Counted from the stretch's first letter, positions 49,232 through 60,700 are shown. The stretch is 64,000 nucleotides of DNA from Sphingomonas montanisoli (GCF_008274695.1 NZ_VTOU01000005.1:62001-126000), one strand, 5' to 3'. Notes: generated from the sequence alone by a model not told the origin. Numbers and translations are program-made.

Positions 49232-50590
49232 GTGGCGATCCAGAAGGTTCTCATTGCCAATCGCGGCGAAATCGCGCTCCGCATTCACCGCGCCTGCCAC
49301 GAAATGGGCATCCAGACGGTCGCGGTCCATTCGACCGCCGATGCCGATGCGATGCACGTCCGCCTGGCCGATCAGTCGGTCTGCATCGGCCCGCCGCCTG
49401 CGGCCGAAAGCTACCTCAACATCCCGAACATCATCGCCGCGGCCGAAATCTCGGGCGCCGATGCGATCCATCCGGGCTACGGCTTCCTGAGCGAGAATGC
49501 GCGCTTCGCGGAGATCGTCGAGAGCCACAACCTGATCTGGATCGGGCCGAAGCCCGAACATATCCGGACGATGGGCGACAAGATCGAAGCGAAGCTGACG
49601 GCGGCCAAGCTTGGCCTGCCGCTGGTGCCGGGTTCGGACGGCCCGCTGACCTCGGTCGAGGAAGCCAAGGAAGTCGCCGATCGGATCGGCTATCCGGTCA
49701 TCATCAAGGCCGCTTCGGGCGGCGGCGGGCGCGGCATGAAGGTCGTGACCGAGCCCGATCAGCTCGAAACCCTGATGATGCAGGCGGGGAGCGAGGCGAA
49801 GTCGGCATTCGGCGACGCCACCGTCTATATGGAAAAATATCTCGGCGACCCGCGCCACATCGAGTTCCAGGTGTTCGGCGACGGCAATGGCAATGCGATC
49901 CATGTCGGCGAGCGCGACTGCTCGCTGCAGCGCCGGCACCAGAAGGTGCTGGAGGAAGCCCCCTCGCCCGTCATCAGCCACGCCCAGCGTAGCGAGATGG
50001 GCGAAATCGTTTCGCAGGCGATGGCCGATATGGGCTATCGCGGCGCCGGCACGATCGAGTTCCTCTACGAAGACGGCCAGTTCTACTTCATCGAGATGAA
50101 CACCCGCCTGCAGGTGGAGCATCCGGTGACCGAGGCGATCACCGGCCTCGATCTCGTCCGCGAACAGATCCGCATCGCCGAGGGCAAGCCGCTTTCGGTC
50201 CGCCAGGAGGATCTGGAGTTCCGCGGCCACGCGATCGAATGCCGCATCAACGCCGAGGATTGGAAGACCTTCGCCCCCTCGCCGGGTACGGTGAAGGGCT
50301 TCCATGCGCCGGGCGGCATGCATGTCCGCGTCGATAGCGGCATCTACGCCGGCTATCGGATCCCGCCTTATTACGATTCGATGATCGCCAAGCTGATCGT
50401 CTATGGCCGCGACCGCGACGGATGCCTCCGGCGCCTGCGCCGCGCGCTGGAGGAATTCGTGATCGACGGCGTCAAGACGACGATCCCGCTCCACCGCGCC
50501 CTGCTCGACGACCCGGAGTTCCAGAAGGGCGAATATACGATCAAGTGGCTGGAACAGTGGCTTGAGCGCCAGAGCGAGGCTGCGGAGTGA
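49232..50590 (+). CDS. accC: Biotin carboxylase subunit of acetyl-CoA carboxylase
   Basis: This 452-residue ATP-grasp enzyme carboxylates biotin on AccB. It starts with GTG ([18 protein letters not shown]) and shows [15 protein letters not shown], the glycine-rich loop [14 protein letters not shown], the catalytic-site [14 protein letters not shown] and the late [15 protein letters not shown]. Length and ends match stand-alone AccC rather than a fused carboxylase. Its last four bases overlap the next gene. Confidence 0.98.
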   Translation: MAIQKVLIANRGEIALRIHRACHEMGIQTVAVHSTADADAMHVRLADQSVCIGPPPAAESYLNIPNIIAAAEISGADAIHPGYGFLSENARFAEIVESHNLIWIGPKPEHIRTMGDKIEAKLTAAKLGLPLVPGSDGPLTSVEEAKEVADRIGYPVIIKAASGGGGRGMKVVTEPDQLETLMMQAGSEAKSAFGDATVYMEKYLGDPRHIEFQVFGDGNGNAIHVGERDCSLQRRHQKVLEEAPSPVISHAQRSEMGEIVSQAMADMGYRGAGTIEFLYEDGQFYFIEMNTRLQVEHPVTEAITGLDLVREQIRIAEGKPLSVRQEDLEFRGHAIECRINAEDWKTFAPSPGTVKGFHAPGGMHVRVDSGIYAGYRIPPYYDSMIAKLIVYGRDRDGCLRRLRRALEEFVIDGVKTTIPLHRALLDDPEFQKGEYTIKWLEQWLERQSEAAE

Positions 50591-50925
50591 AGGCGACCAT
50601 CTGGCACAATCCGCGCTGCTCCAAGTCGCGCGAGGCGCTGGCGATCCTGGAAGGGACGCAGGGCGTCGAGGTGGAGGTCTTCGAATATCTGAAGGCCCCG
50701 CCGTCGCGCAGCCAGATTGCAGCGATCTATACCAAGGCCGGGATCACCCCGACGGAGGGTCTGCGCGAGGCCGAGGACGGCGCGAAGGCGCTCAAGGGTG
50801 CGTCGGACGATGCTATCCTCGATGCGATGGCGGCCGATCCGATCCTGATCGAACGCCCGCTGGTCGAGACCGACAAGGGCGCTCGGCTGGGTCGGCCGCC
50901 GGAGAAGATTAGGGAAATCCTGTAA
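50587..50925 (+). CDS. ArsC-family (arsenate reductase-like) protein
   Basis: This 112-residue thioredoxin-fold protein shows the ArsC active-site loop [12 protein letters not shown] (Cys11) and the later [17 protein letters not shown] segment that supplies the conserved arginine. It could be a glutaredoxin-linked arsenate reductase or a YffB-type protein of unknown reaction. It starts with GTG overlapping the accC stop (GTGA), so it is translated with accC; no other arsenic gene is near. Confidence 0.85.
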   Translation: MKATIWHNPRCSKSREALAILEGTQGVEVEVFEYLKAPPSRSQIAAIYTKAGITPTEGLREAEDGAKALKGASDDAILDAMAADPILIERPLVETDKGARLGRPPEKIREIL

Positions 50926-50948
50926 GGGCGCCCTCGCCCCACACACCT

Positions 50949-51059
50949 TGTCATTGCGAGCGTAGCGAAGCAATCCAGGCCCGAACCAGGCGAGGTTCGC
51001 GACCTTTCTCGCATGCGGGCCTGGATTGCCGCGTCGCCTGCGGCTCCTCGCAATGACGA
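50949..51059. repeat. Dispersed palindromic repeat, family A (long form)
   Basis: Arms GTCATTGCGAGCGTAGCGAAG and CTCCTCGCAATGAC enclose the long-form interior (GGCCCGAACCAGGCGAGGTT and GCGGGCCTGGATTGC). It lies between the convergent ArsC-like gene and dnaE. Confidence 0.9.
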
Positions 51060-51068
51060 AGAGAGGCG

Positions 51069-54000
51069 CTAAGCCACCAGCGCCAGCTTCGGCCCCGTCA
51101 CCGTCCCAATCCGCGCCGTGACACCCGGCAGCCGCTCGATCCGCGCCACCAGATCCGCGTCAAGATTGAAGTCGCGGCCCAGCAGGACGTCGGCCGTCGC
51201 CCCATCAGGCAGCAGCGCCTTCAGCCAGATCTCGCCCCGCCCGCCGCGCTCGACCAAAGCCGCGAGCGCCGGGATCGCCCCAAGCTCCGCCGTCTCGATA
51301 TCGACGCGCAACCGGATCGACTGCATCGTTTCGTAACTCTGTAGCGAACGGACCGTGACGCGCGGCGTCTCCTCCCCCGCGCGCCAGTCGAGTTCGACGC
51401 GAAGCAGCGCACATGCGCCCGCCTTCGCGGCGCCCTCCAGATCGGCCGAGGCATCGTCGTCGAAGCAGGTCGCGATGAACTGCCCGCTCGCATCCGAACA
51501 GGTCGCCATCATGTAGCGCTTGCCGCGCGCCGACGTGCGCCAGCGCGCATCCTCGACCAGCGCCGACATCACCGAATTGACCCGCCCGCCATCGACCGGC
51601 GCAGGCAGCGCGCACAAGGCCGCATAGCTGCGCGCGCCATTGGCGTCGGCAAGGTGGCGGACGCGATCGGTCGGGTGCGAGGAGAAGTAGAAGCCGAAGC
51701 TCTCCTTCTCCGCGCCCATCCGGTCCATCAAGGCCCAGTGGACGCTGCGATCGAGCCGGATCGGCGCGACCCCGCCGCCCATCGCTTCGCCGAACAGGCC
51801 ACCCTGCCCGCTATTGCGCTGATCGGCGGCGGCGGCGGCGTGTGCGAGAATCGTCTCGGCGGCGGCGAACAGCACCGCACGGTCGCTCTCCAGCGCGTCG
51901 AACGCGCCCCCGCCCGCCAGGCTTTCCAACTGGCGGCGGTTGAGCAGGCGCGGGTCGATCCGGTCGGCAAAGTCGTCGAGCGACTTGAACGGACCCTTCT
52001 CATTCCGCTCGGCGACCATATCGTCCATCGCCTTCTCGCCCACGCCCTTGAGCGCGCCGAGAGCATAGCGAACTGCGCCGTCCTCGACCGAATATTCGGC
52101 CTCGCTATGGTTCACGCAGGGGCCGAGGCACGGAACGCCCATGCGGCGCATATCCTCGACGAAGATCGACAATTTGTCGGTCTGGTGCATGTCGTAGCAC
52201 ATCGACGCCGCGTAGAATTCGGGCTTGTGGTGCGCCTTCAGCCAGGCGGTGTGATAGGCGACGAGAGCATAGGCCGCCGCGTGGCTCTTGTTGAAACCGT
52301 AGCCCGCGAATTTGTCGATCAAGTCGAACAGTTCGTTGGCCTTCGCCTCGCTGATCGCCTTGTCGGCACAGCCGGTGACGAAGCGGGCGCGCTGCGCGTC
52401 CATCTCGGCCTTGATCTTCTTGCCCATCGCGCGGCGCAGAAGATCGGCCTCGCCGAGCGAGTAGCCGGCCAGCACCTGCGCGGCCTGCATCACCTGTTCC
52501 TGATAGACGAAGATCCCGTAGGTTTCGGACAATATGCCTTCGAGCAACGGGTGCGGATATTCGATCGGTTCGCGCCCGTTCTTGCGCGCGCCGAACATCG
52601 GGATGTTGTCCATCGGGCCCGGGCGATAGAGCGAGACGAGCGCGATGATGTCTTCGAAACAGGTCGGCCGCACCGCCGCCAGCGTGCGCCGCATCCCTTC
52701 GGATTCGAGCTGGAACACGCCGACCGTGTCGCCCTTTTGCAGCAGCTGATAGACCGCCGGATCGTCCCAGGCGAGCGTATCGAGATCGACGGTCACGCCG
52801 CGCTTCGCCAGCATCTGCAGCGCCTTCTGCAGCACCGACAGCGTTTTCAGGCCGAGAAAGTCGAACTTCACGAGGCCCGCGCCCTCGACATATTTCATGT
52901 CGAACTGGGTGACCGGCATGTCGGAGCGCGGATCGCGATAGAGCGGGACGAGCGCGTCGAGCCGCCGGTCGCCGATCACCACACCCGCCGCGTGGGTCGA
53001 ACTGTGGCGCGGCAGGCCTTCGAGCTTCATAGCAAGGTCGATCAGGCGGCGGACCTGATCGTCATTGTCATATTCGGCCTTGAATTCCGACACGCCGTTG
53101 AGCGAGCGTTCGAGCGTCCACGGATCGGTCGGGTGGTTGGGCACCAGCTTGGCGAGCCGATCGACCTGGCCATAGCTCATCTGCAGCACGCGGCCGGTGT
53201 CCTTCAGCACCGCGCGCGCCTTCAGCTTACCGAAGGTGATGATCTGCGCGACCTGATCGCGGCCATATTTCGCCTGGACGTAGCGGATCACTTCGCCCCG
53301 CCGCGTTTCGCAGAAGTCGATGTCGAAGTCGGGCATCGACACGCGTTCGGGGTTCAGGAAGCGTTCGAACAGAAGCCCCAGCGCGAGCGGATCGAGATCG
53401 GTGATCGTAAGCGACCAGGCGACCACGCTGCCCGCGCCCGAACCGCGTCCCGGGCCGACCGGAATGTCGTTGGTCTTCGCCCATTTTATGAAGTCGGCAA
53501 CGATCAGGAAGTAGCCCGGAAAGCCCATCTTGATGATGATGTCGGTCTCGAACTCGAGCCGCTTGAAATAAGCGTCGCGATCGACCGGGCCGGTCATCTT
53601 GGCGAGCCGCTTCTCCAGTCCCTCGCGCGCGTCGTTGCGCAGCGCCTCCGCCTCGGCGTCGCGATCGCCGGCAAGGCTGGGGAGGATCGGCTTACGATAA
53701 GGCGCTGCAAAGGCGCAGCGCTGCGCCACGACCAGCGTGTTCTGGAGCGCCTCGGGCACATCCTCGAACAGCCGCGCCATTTCCGCCGCATCCTTCATCC
53801 ACAGGTGCGGCGAGGATTTGTTGCGATCGGCGCTCTCCACATAGGATGAGCTGGCGATACAGAGCATCGCATCGTGCGCGGCGAAGAAGTCGGGCTCCGC
53901 GAAGCTCGTCGGATTGGTCGCGACCAGCGGAATGTCGCGGGCATAGGCCATGTCGATCAGCGGGCCTTCGGCCTTCTCCTCGGCCTCCTGCTCGCGGCGG

Positions 54001-54515
54001 ACGAGTTCGATGTAGAGCCGACCGGGGAACAGCTTTTCCAGCGCATCGGCATAGGCGTTCGCCGCGTCCACCTGTTCCTCGGCGAGCAGGCGCGTCAAAG
54101 CCCCCTCTCCACCCGCCGTCAGCGCGATCAGGCCGTCGGTGAGCCCTTCGAGCTTCGACATGGGAACATGCGCATCCTCATGCACAGGCCGATCGAGATG
54201 CGCGGCGGAGACGAGCGCGCACAGATTGTCGTAACCCTTGGCGTCCTGCGCGTAGAGCGCGAGCCAGTCGACGATCAGCCGGTCTATCCCCGGCCGCGCG
54301 ACAGCAAGCATCGTGCCGACGATCGGCTGCACGCCATTGCCCTTGGCCCCGTCGCAAAAAGCCATCGCGCCATAGAGGCCATTGCGATCAGTGATCGCGG
54401 CGGCAGGAAAACCGAGCTTCTTCGCCTGCTTCGAAATCGCCTTGGGATCGATCGCGCCTTCCAGCATCGTGAAGGACGAAAAGACGCGCAGCGGGACGAA
54501 GGGGTTGAAGGCCAT
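51069..54515 (-). CDS. dnaE: DNA polymerase III subunit alpha
   Basis: This 1148-residue replicative polymerase has an N-terminal PHP domain (FNPFVPLRVFSSFTMLEGA, ITDRNGLYGAMAF), the polymerase palm with PGRGSGAGSVVAW and the catalytic aspartates of MPDFDIDFCETRRGEVI, fingers, a helix-hairpin-helix region (KGVGEKAMDDM), and a C-terminal OB domain. The ATG at 54515 starts the conserved N-terminus; the longer frame upstream lacks similarity. It appears monocistronic, and it is the DnaE1 type by length and layout. Confidence 0.98.
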   Translation of the reverse strand: MAFNPFVPLRVFSSFTMLEGAIDPKAISKQAKKLGFPAAAITDRNGLYGAMAFCDGAKGNGVQPIVGTMLAVARPGIDRLIVDWLALYAQDAKGYDNLCALVSAAHLDRPVHEDAHVPMSKLEGLTDGLIALTAGGEGALTRLLAEEQVDAANAYADALEKLFPGRLYIELVRREQEAEEKAEGPLIDMAYARDIPLVATNPTSFAEPDFFAAHDAMLCIASSSYVESADRNKSSPHLWMKDAAEMARLFEDVPEALQNTLVVAQRCAFAAPYRKPILPSLAGDRDAEAEALRNDAREGLEKRLAKMTGPVDRDAYFKRLEFETDIIIKMGFPGYFLIVADFIKWAKTNDIPVGPGRGSGAGSVVAWSLTITDLDPLALGLLFERFLNPERVSMPDFDIDFCETRRGEVIRYVQAKYGRDQVAQIITFGKLKARAVLKDTGRVLQMSYGQVDRLAKLVPNHPTDPWTLERSLNGVSEFKAEYDNDDQVRRLIDLAMKLEGLPRHSSTHAAGVVIGDRRLDALVPLYRDPRSDMPVTQFDMKYVEGAGLVKFDFLGLKTLSVLQKALQMLAKRGVTVDLDTLAWDDPAVYQLLQKGDTVGVFQLESEGMRRTLAAVRPTCFEDIIALVSLYRPGPMDNIPMFGARKNGREPIEYPHPLLEGILSETYGIFVYQEQVMQAAQVLAGYSLGEADLLRRAMGKKIKAEMDAQRARFVTGCADKAISEAKANELFDLIDKFAGYGFNKSHAAAYALVAYHTAWLKAHHKPEFYAASMCYDMHQTDKLSIFVEDMRRMGVPCLGPCVNHSEAEYSVEDGAVRYALGALKGVGEKAMDDMVAERNEKGPFKSLDDFADRIDPRLLNRRQLESLAGGGAFDALESDRAVLFAAAETILAHAAAAADQRNSGQGGLFGEAMGGGVAPIRLDRSVHWALMDRMGAEKESFGFYFSSHPTDRVRHLADANGARSYAALCALPAPVDGGRVNSVMSALVEDARWRTSARGKRYMMATCSDASGQFIATCFDDDASADLEGAAKAGACALLRVELDWRAGEETPRVTVRSLQSYETMQSIRLRVDIETAELGAIPALAALVERGGRGEIWLKALLPDGATADVLLGRDFNLDADLVARIERLPGVTARIGTVTGPKLALVA

Positions 54516-54608
54516 ATTCGCAATGTAGGCATCGCGACGCGATTCGACAGCCGTAATGGGACCAGCCGATGACGCGGCTGTGGATAACCTTTCGTCCCAG
54601 CCCAAGAC

Positions 54609-54720
54609 TCGTCATTGCGAGAAGCCGCAGGCGAGGAAGCAATCCAGGCCCGCACTCGAGAAGAGGTCGCGAGCCTCTCTCATGCGGGTCTGGATTGCTT
54701 CCCTGCGCTCGCAATGACGA
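54609..54720. repeat. Dispersed palindromic repeat, family A (long form)
   Basis: Arms TCGTCATTGCGAGAAG and GCGCTCGCAATGACGA flank the long-form interior (CCAGGCCCGCACTCGAGAAG, CATGCGGGTCTGGATTGC). It fills a third of the 342-base gap between dnaE and the CorA-like gene. The rest of that gap holds one small inverted repeat (54734-54750) and no gene I can see. Confidence 0.9.
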
Positions 54721-54857
54721 GCCTTGGTTGGGGATGACAGCTCTTGTCATGATGATCGGCTAAGCGGACACTTCGTCGTCCCCTCAACCGGAGTCGTCCC
54801 ACGGCTATCTCACCCCCCACCGGCTTCGATTTCACGTCGGCGGCGACGCGGCCCGGA

Positions 54858-55805
54858 TTGATCTGGGGCCTCGCCTTCGACGACGGCGCGATGCGTCAGG
54901 TCGACGATTGTTCGGCGGATGCGGGTACGGGGTTTCGCTGGCTCCACCTCAACCTTGCCAGCCAGCCATCGAAGGACTGGATCGCCGCGCAGGCCGACCT
55001 GCCCGCCGATGTCCGCGAACTCCTGCTGTCCCCCGACACCCACCAGCGCGCACTGGTCGATAGCGGGGTGGTCGGTTGCGTGCTGCACGATCTGGAACGC
55101 GATTTCGACGATGACGACAGCGTCAATGTCGGTGCGCTCCGCCTCGCCTTCACCGATCGTATGATGATCACCGCGCGGCTGCACCCGCTGCGCTCCGCCG
55201 ATCTCGTCCGTTCGCGGTTGACGCGCGGCGCGACCGTCGCCGAACCGGCGCAGGCGCTCGATCTGCTGCTCGCCGCGATCGCCGAGGTCGTCGGCGGCAT
55301 GGCGCGACAGCTGAGCGTCGAGATGCAGCGCGCCGAGGACAAGTTTCTCGCAGGCCACCTGCCCCCGTCCCCCCGTGATCTGATGCTGATCCGCCGGCGC
55401 CTCGCCGAACTCCACCGCATGCTCGACGGGATGCATGCGGTGTTCCGTCGGCTCGAGGTCGACGACGAACTGCCGATGACAGTGCTTCCCGCGGTCGAAA
55501 AGATATCGCAGCGGTTGCGCGGGCTCGACGGCGACGTGATGGCGATCCAGGGCCAGCTCCGCCTGTTGCGCGACGAACTGGAGGGGCAAGCCGCGCAACG
55601 GACCAACCAGAACCTCTACATCCTGTCCATCACGACCGCGCTGATGCTGCCGGCAACGCTCGTCACCGGCATCTTCGGCATGAACACGGGCGGCATGCCC
55701 TTGGCACAGGCGGGACATGGCACTCTCGTCGCCACGATGATCGCGCTGGGCGCCGCCGCGGCGACGTTCCTTTTGCTGCGCTGGTCGGGCTTCACGCGCC
55801 GCTAA
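54858..55805 (+). CDS. CorA-family divalent cation transporter (ZntB-like)
   Basis: This 315-residue protein has a large cytoplasmic N-domain (about 1-245) and two C-terminal membrane helices (about 250-272 and 285-308). The family signature GMN lies between them, in TGIFGMNTGG. Such funnel-shaped pentamers move Mg2+, Co2+, Ni2+ or Zn2+. The lack of an acidic segment after GMN, and the general sequence, suggest the ZntB-like branch. The start is uncertain: TTG at 54858 has no good SD and the open frame continues upstream without an ATG. Confidence 0.87.
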   Translation: MIWGLAFDDGAMRQVDDCSADAGTGFRWLHLNLASQPSKDWIAAQADLPADVRELLLSPDTHQRALVDSGVVGCVLHDLERDFDDDDSVNVGALRLAFTDRMMITARLHPLRSADLVRSRLTRGATVAEPAQALDLLLAAIAEVVGGMARQLSVEMQRAEDKFLAGHLPPSPRDLMLIRRRLAELHRMLDGMHAVFRRLEVDDELPMTVLPAVEKISQRLRGLDGDVMAIQGQLRLLRDELEGQAAQRTNQNLYILSITTALMLPATLVTGIFGMNTGGMPLAQAGHGTLVATMIALGAAAATFLLLRWSGFTRR

Positions 55806-55936
55806 ATGCATCACCTGATGATGATCGATCCGATTTGGTGATCGATCCTGTCGATGACACTGTGCACGCAAATCCATTTAGTCGCGAACCCGCCACAGCC
55901 TATTCCCATTGAGGGACGAGGAAACAGGAGGGTTCA

Positions 55937-58222
<2,286 letters not shown>

Positions 58223-58231
58223 CGAACACGG

Positions 58232-58262
58232 AAGGCGGCGCCGTCAGGGCGCCGCCTTTTCC
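58232..58262. terminator. Bidirectional terminator between katG and the HxlR gene
   Basis: An 11-bp perfect stem (AAGGCGGCGCC with GGCGCCGCCTT, 5-base loop) is followed by TTTT. The stem overlaps the last codons of the convergent HxlR-family gene, whose stop is at 58244-58246. Confidence 0.88.
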
Positions 58263-58909
58263 GGCAACGGGAACAGCCCGACGAACCACTCCGCCACCTG
58301 CTCGCTCCCCTCGACCCCGATCAGATCGATCGGCGCGCCGCCATAGACGACCGCTGCGATCATCGGCGGCGGCGCGGTGAACACCACGTCCGCCCCCGCC
58401 AGATCGCCCCGTCGCGCGGCGAAACCGCCGGGCCCGACGCTCGCGATATAATCCTCGCCATTCAGCCGGAAGCCCACTGTTGCGGCGATCACGCCGACAC
58501 GCTTCATGTCGATCATCGTCCCGAACGAGAGCAGCAGCGACGCCGCGCTCAGCGGCTTAGACGGATCGTGCCCCGGCGAACGCGCCGCCCAGCGGCCGAG
58601 GATTTCGAGGATCGGCTTCGCCTCATACCCCCAGTCGGTCAGTTCATAGACCTGCGCATTGATGGGCGGCGGCAGCTTGCGCTTCGTCACCACGCCCGAC
58701 GCCTCCAGCCCCTCCAGCCTCTGCGTCAGCACGTTGGCGCTGATGCCCGGAAGTCCGGTTCGCAGGTCGGAAAAGCGGCGCGGGCCGAACATCAGTTCGC
58801 GTACCACCAGCAAGGCCCAGCGATCGCCCACCAGATCGAGCCCGTGCGCGGCCCCGCAGGCATCGTCATAAGAACGCTTCGTCGAGTCGGTTACTTTTTC
58901 TAACTTCAT
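58244..58909 (-). CDS. HxlR-family regulator with SCP2-like C-terminal domain
   Basis: This 221-residue protein has an N-terminal HxlR winged helix (about 15-105: LDLVGDRWALLVVRELMFGP, RRFSDLRTGLPGISANVLTQ, GVVTKRKLPPP). The C-terminal domain of about 110 residues resembles SCP2/sterol-carrier folds (ADVVFTAPPPMIAAVVYGG), a possible ligand-binding part. Plain HxlR proteins are about 100-130 residues, so the fusion is a distinct form. It is divergent from the VOC-VOC-DUF1428-YciI genes and is their likely controller. Confidence 0.88.
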   Translation of the reverse strand: MKLEKVTDSTKRSYDDACGAAHGLDLVGDRWALLVVRELMFGPRRFSDLRTGLPGISANVLTQRLEGLEASGVVTKRKLPPPINAQVYELTDWGYEAKPILEILGRWAARSPGHDPSKPLSAASLLLSFGTMIDMKRVGVIAATVGFRLNGEDYIASVGPGGFAARRGDLAGADVVFTAPPPMIAAVVYGGAPIDLIGVEGSEQVAEWFVGLFPLPEKAAP

Positions 58910-58927
58910 AGTTGCTAAATATAACTA
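58909..58927. promoter_or_regulatory. Candidate operator between the HxlR gene and the VOC operon
   Basis: TAGTT, nine AT-rich bases, AACTA form an inverted repeat at 58909-58927, in a short AT-rich patch of otherwise GC-rich DNA. It overlaps the first base of the HxlR gene and lies 45 bases before the first VOC gene. HxlR proteins bind such dyads as dimers; the match is by symmetry only. Confidence 0.4.
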
Positions 58928-58971
58928 CAGTGCGCTACCCAATCAACCATCGAGTCGAAAGGAGACGGAAA

Positions 58972-59403
58972 ATGGCCCAGATGATCTTCGTGAACCTGCC
59001 CGTGACCGACCTCGCCCGGTCGATCGCCTTCTACGAGGCGGTCGGCTTCACGGCGGACCAGCAATTCCGCGACGATCGCGCGCAGATGATGACGCTGAGC
59101 GAGACCATCCATGTGATGATCATGACGCACGACCGCTTCGCCGATTTCACGCCCAAGGCGATCCCCGACGCGAAGAAGAGCGCACAGGTTTTGATCTGCA
59201 CCAGCGCCGACAGCCGCGACGATGTCGACGCGATCATCGGCCGCGCGGCGGCGGCGGGCGCAAAGCTCGATCCCACGCCGCAGCAGGACATGGGCGGCTT
59301 CATGTACGGCCGCAGCTACGAAGATCCCGATGGCCACATCTTCGAGGTCATGTGGATGGACGTCGCCGCCGCCACCGCCGCATTCGAGGCGCAGCCCGCC
59401 TGA
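58972..59403 (+). CDS. VOC (glyoxalase/bleomycin-resistance fold) protein 1
   Basis: This 143-residue protein has the paired beta-alpha-beta-beta-beta units of the VOC superfamily: MIFVNLPVTDLARSIAFYEAVGF at the start (in part) and YEDPDGHIFEVMWMD near the end. It is probably a metal-dependent lyase, isomerase or binding protein. A strong SD (AAAGGAGACGGAAA) precedes the ATG at 58972. It is nearly duplicated by the next gene. The substrate is unknown. Confidence 0.88.
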   Translation: MAQMIFVNLPVTDLARSIAFYEAVGFTADQQFRDDRAQMMTLSETIHVMIMTHDRFADFTPKAIPDAKKSAQVLICTSADSRDDVDAIIGRAAAAGAKLDPTPQQDMGGFMYGRSYEDPDGHIFEVMWMDVAAATAAFEAQPA

Positions 59404-59425
59404 TCCCGATCCGAGGAGACCGACG

Positions 59426-59854
59426 ATGAGCAAGATGATCTTCGTCAACCTGCCGGTGGCCGATCTCGCCCGATCGATCGCGTTCTACGAAGCGGTCGGC
59501 TTCGTGCGCGACGATCGCTTCTGCGACGGCACCGCGCAGATGATGACGTGGAGCGGGAATATCCACATCATGCTGCTGACCCACGAAAAGTTCGCCAGCT
59601 TCACGCCCAAGGCGATTGTCGATGCTCAGGCGAGCGCCCAAGCCTTCTTCGCGCTGAGCGTCGACAGCCGCGCCGAAGTCGATGCGATCGTCGAGCGCGC
59701 GGTCGCCGCCGGCGGCACCGCCGATCCGAGTCCCGTGGATGAAATGGGGTTCATGTATGGTCGCGGCTACGAGGATCCCGACGGGCATATGACGGGTATC
59801 AACTGGATGGACATGGCGGCCATGACGGCCGCGATGCAGCCCGAGCCGGCCTGA
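59426..59854 (+). CDS. VOC-fold protein 2 (tandem paralogue)
   Basis: This 142-residue protein is closely similar along its whole length to the preceding VOC protein (MSKMIFVNLPVADLARSIAF; FTPKAIVDAQASAQ), so the pair arose by tandem duplication. Near the end it reads YEDPDGHMTGINWMD, where the first has HIFEVMWMD. The Glu in that position, a metal ligand in many VOC enzymes, is absent here, suggesting divergent function. The SD is GAGGAGACCGACG. Confidence 0.88.
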   Translation: MSKMIFVNLPVADLARSIAFYEAVGFVRDDRFCDGTAQMMTWSGNIHIMLLTHEKFASFTPKAIVDAQASAQAFFALSVDSRAEVDAIVERAVAAGGTADPSPVDEMGFMYGRGYEDPDGHMTGINWMDMAAMTAAMQPEPA

Positions 59855-59893
59855 AACATTCGAGGATTGAGGACGGATATAAGGAGACGGACG

Positions 59894-60247
59894 ATGATCT
59901 ATGTCGATGGTTTCGTAGTCGCCGTGCCTGCGGGCAACCGGGAGGCCTATCGCGCAATGGCCGAAAAGGCGGTCGCGGTGTTCAAGGATCATGGCGCGAC
60001 CCGCGTCGTCGAATGCTGGGGCGATGACGTGCCCGACGGCAAGGTCACCGACTTCCGGGGTGCGGTGAAGGCCGAGGAAGGCGAGATCGTCGTCTTCTCC
60101 TGGGTCGAATATCCTTCGAAGGAAATCCGCGACGCCGCCCAGCCCAAGATCATGGCCGACGAACGGATGAAGACCCCGCCCGGCGATATGCCCTTCGACG
60201 GCAAGCGCATGATCTATGGCGGCTTCCAGACGATCGTGGATGCCTGA
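59894..60247 (+). CDS. DUF1428 family protein
   Basis: This 117-residue protein matches DUF1428: MIYVDGFVVAVPAGNREAYR at the start, ATRVVECWGDDVPDGK in the middle, and KRMIYGGFQTIVDA at the end. It has a ferredoxin-like (dimeric alpha-beta barrel) fold, as in YciI-type and monooxygenase-like proteins; its function is not established. The ATG at 59894 has AAGGAGACGGACG upstream. It lies third in the HxlR-linked gene set. Confidence 0.88.
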   Translation: MIYVDGFVVAVPAGNREAYRAMAEKAVAVFKDHGATRVVECWGDDVPDGKVTDFRGAVKAEEGEIVVFSWVEYPSKEIRDAAQPKIMADERMKTPPGDMPFDGKRMIYGGFQTIVDA

Positions 60248-60273
60248 TCGCCCCCGCGGATTGGAGAATGACG

Positions 60274-60693
60274 ATGAAAGTCCTGATTTTCGTGAAGGCG
60301 ACCACCGACAGCGAGGCAGGTGCGATGCCCGATCCGGGCATGTTCGAGGCGATGGGCAAATATAACCAGGAGCTGATCGACGCCGGGATCATGAAGGATG
60401 GCGACGGCCTGAAACCCACGTCGGCGGGCAAGCGCGTCCGCTTCGACGGCACGAACCGCACCGTGATCGACGGCCCCTTCGACGTCCCCAACAACCAGGT
60501 CGCGGGCTATTGGATCTGGGACGTCAAGGACATGGCCGAGGCGGTAACCTGGGTGAAACGCTGCCCCAATCCGATGCCCGGCCCCAGCGAGATCGAGATC
60601 CGCCCGACCTACACAGAGGCTGACCTGATCGACTTCCTGCCGCCCGAGGTGGTGGCACAGGAAGCCGAGATGCGGGCGAAGCTGGAAGGGTAA
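60274..60693 (+). CDS. YciI/DGPF-family protein
   Basis: This 139-residue protein has the YciI-like fold with the hallmark IDGPFDVPNNQVAGYWIW. Such proteins often accompany ECF sigma factors or small enzyme sets, and their reaction is not settled. Two ATGs are possible (60268, 60274); TTGGAG lies seven bases before the second, which is chosen. It is last of the four same-strand genes; a family C repeat follows. Confidence 0.88.
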   Translation: MKVLIFVKATTDSEAGAMPDPGMFEAMGKYNQELIDAGIMKDGDGLKPTSAGKRVRFDGTNRTVIDGPFDVPNNQVAGYWIWDVKDMAEAVTWVKRCPNPMPGPSEIEIRPTYTEADLIDFLPPEVVAQEAEMRAKLEG

Positions 60694-60700
60694 CTTCCAG

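Noticed and set aside
51654-53849. Long plus-strand open frame inside dnaE
   Set aside because: Antisense shadow of dnaE; no motifs and no SD.
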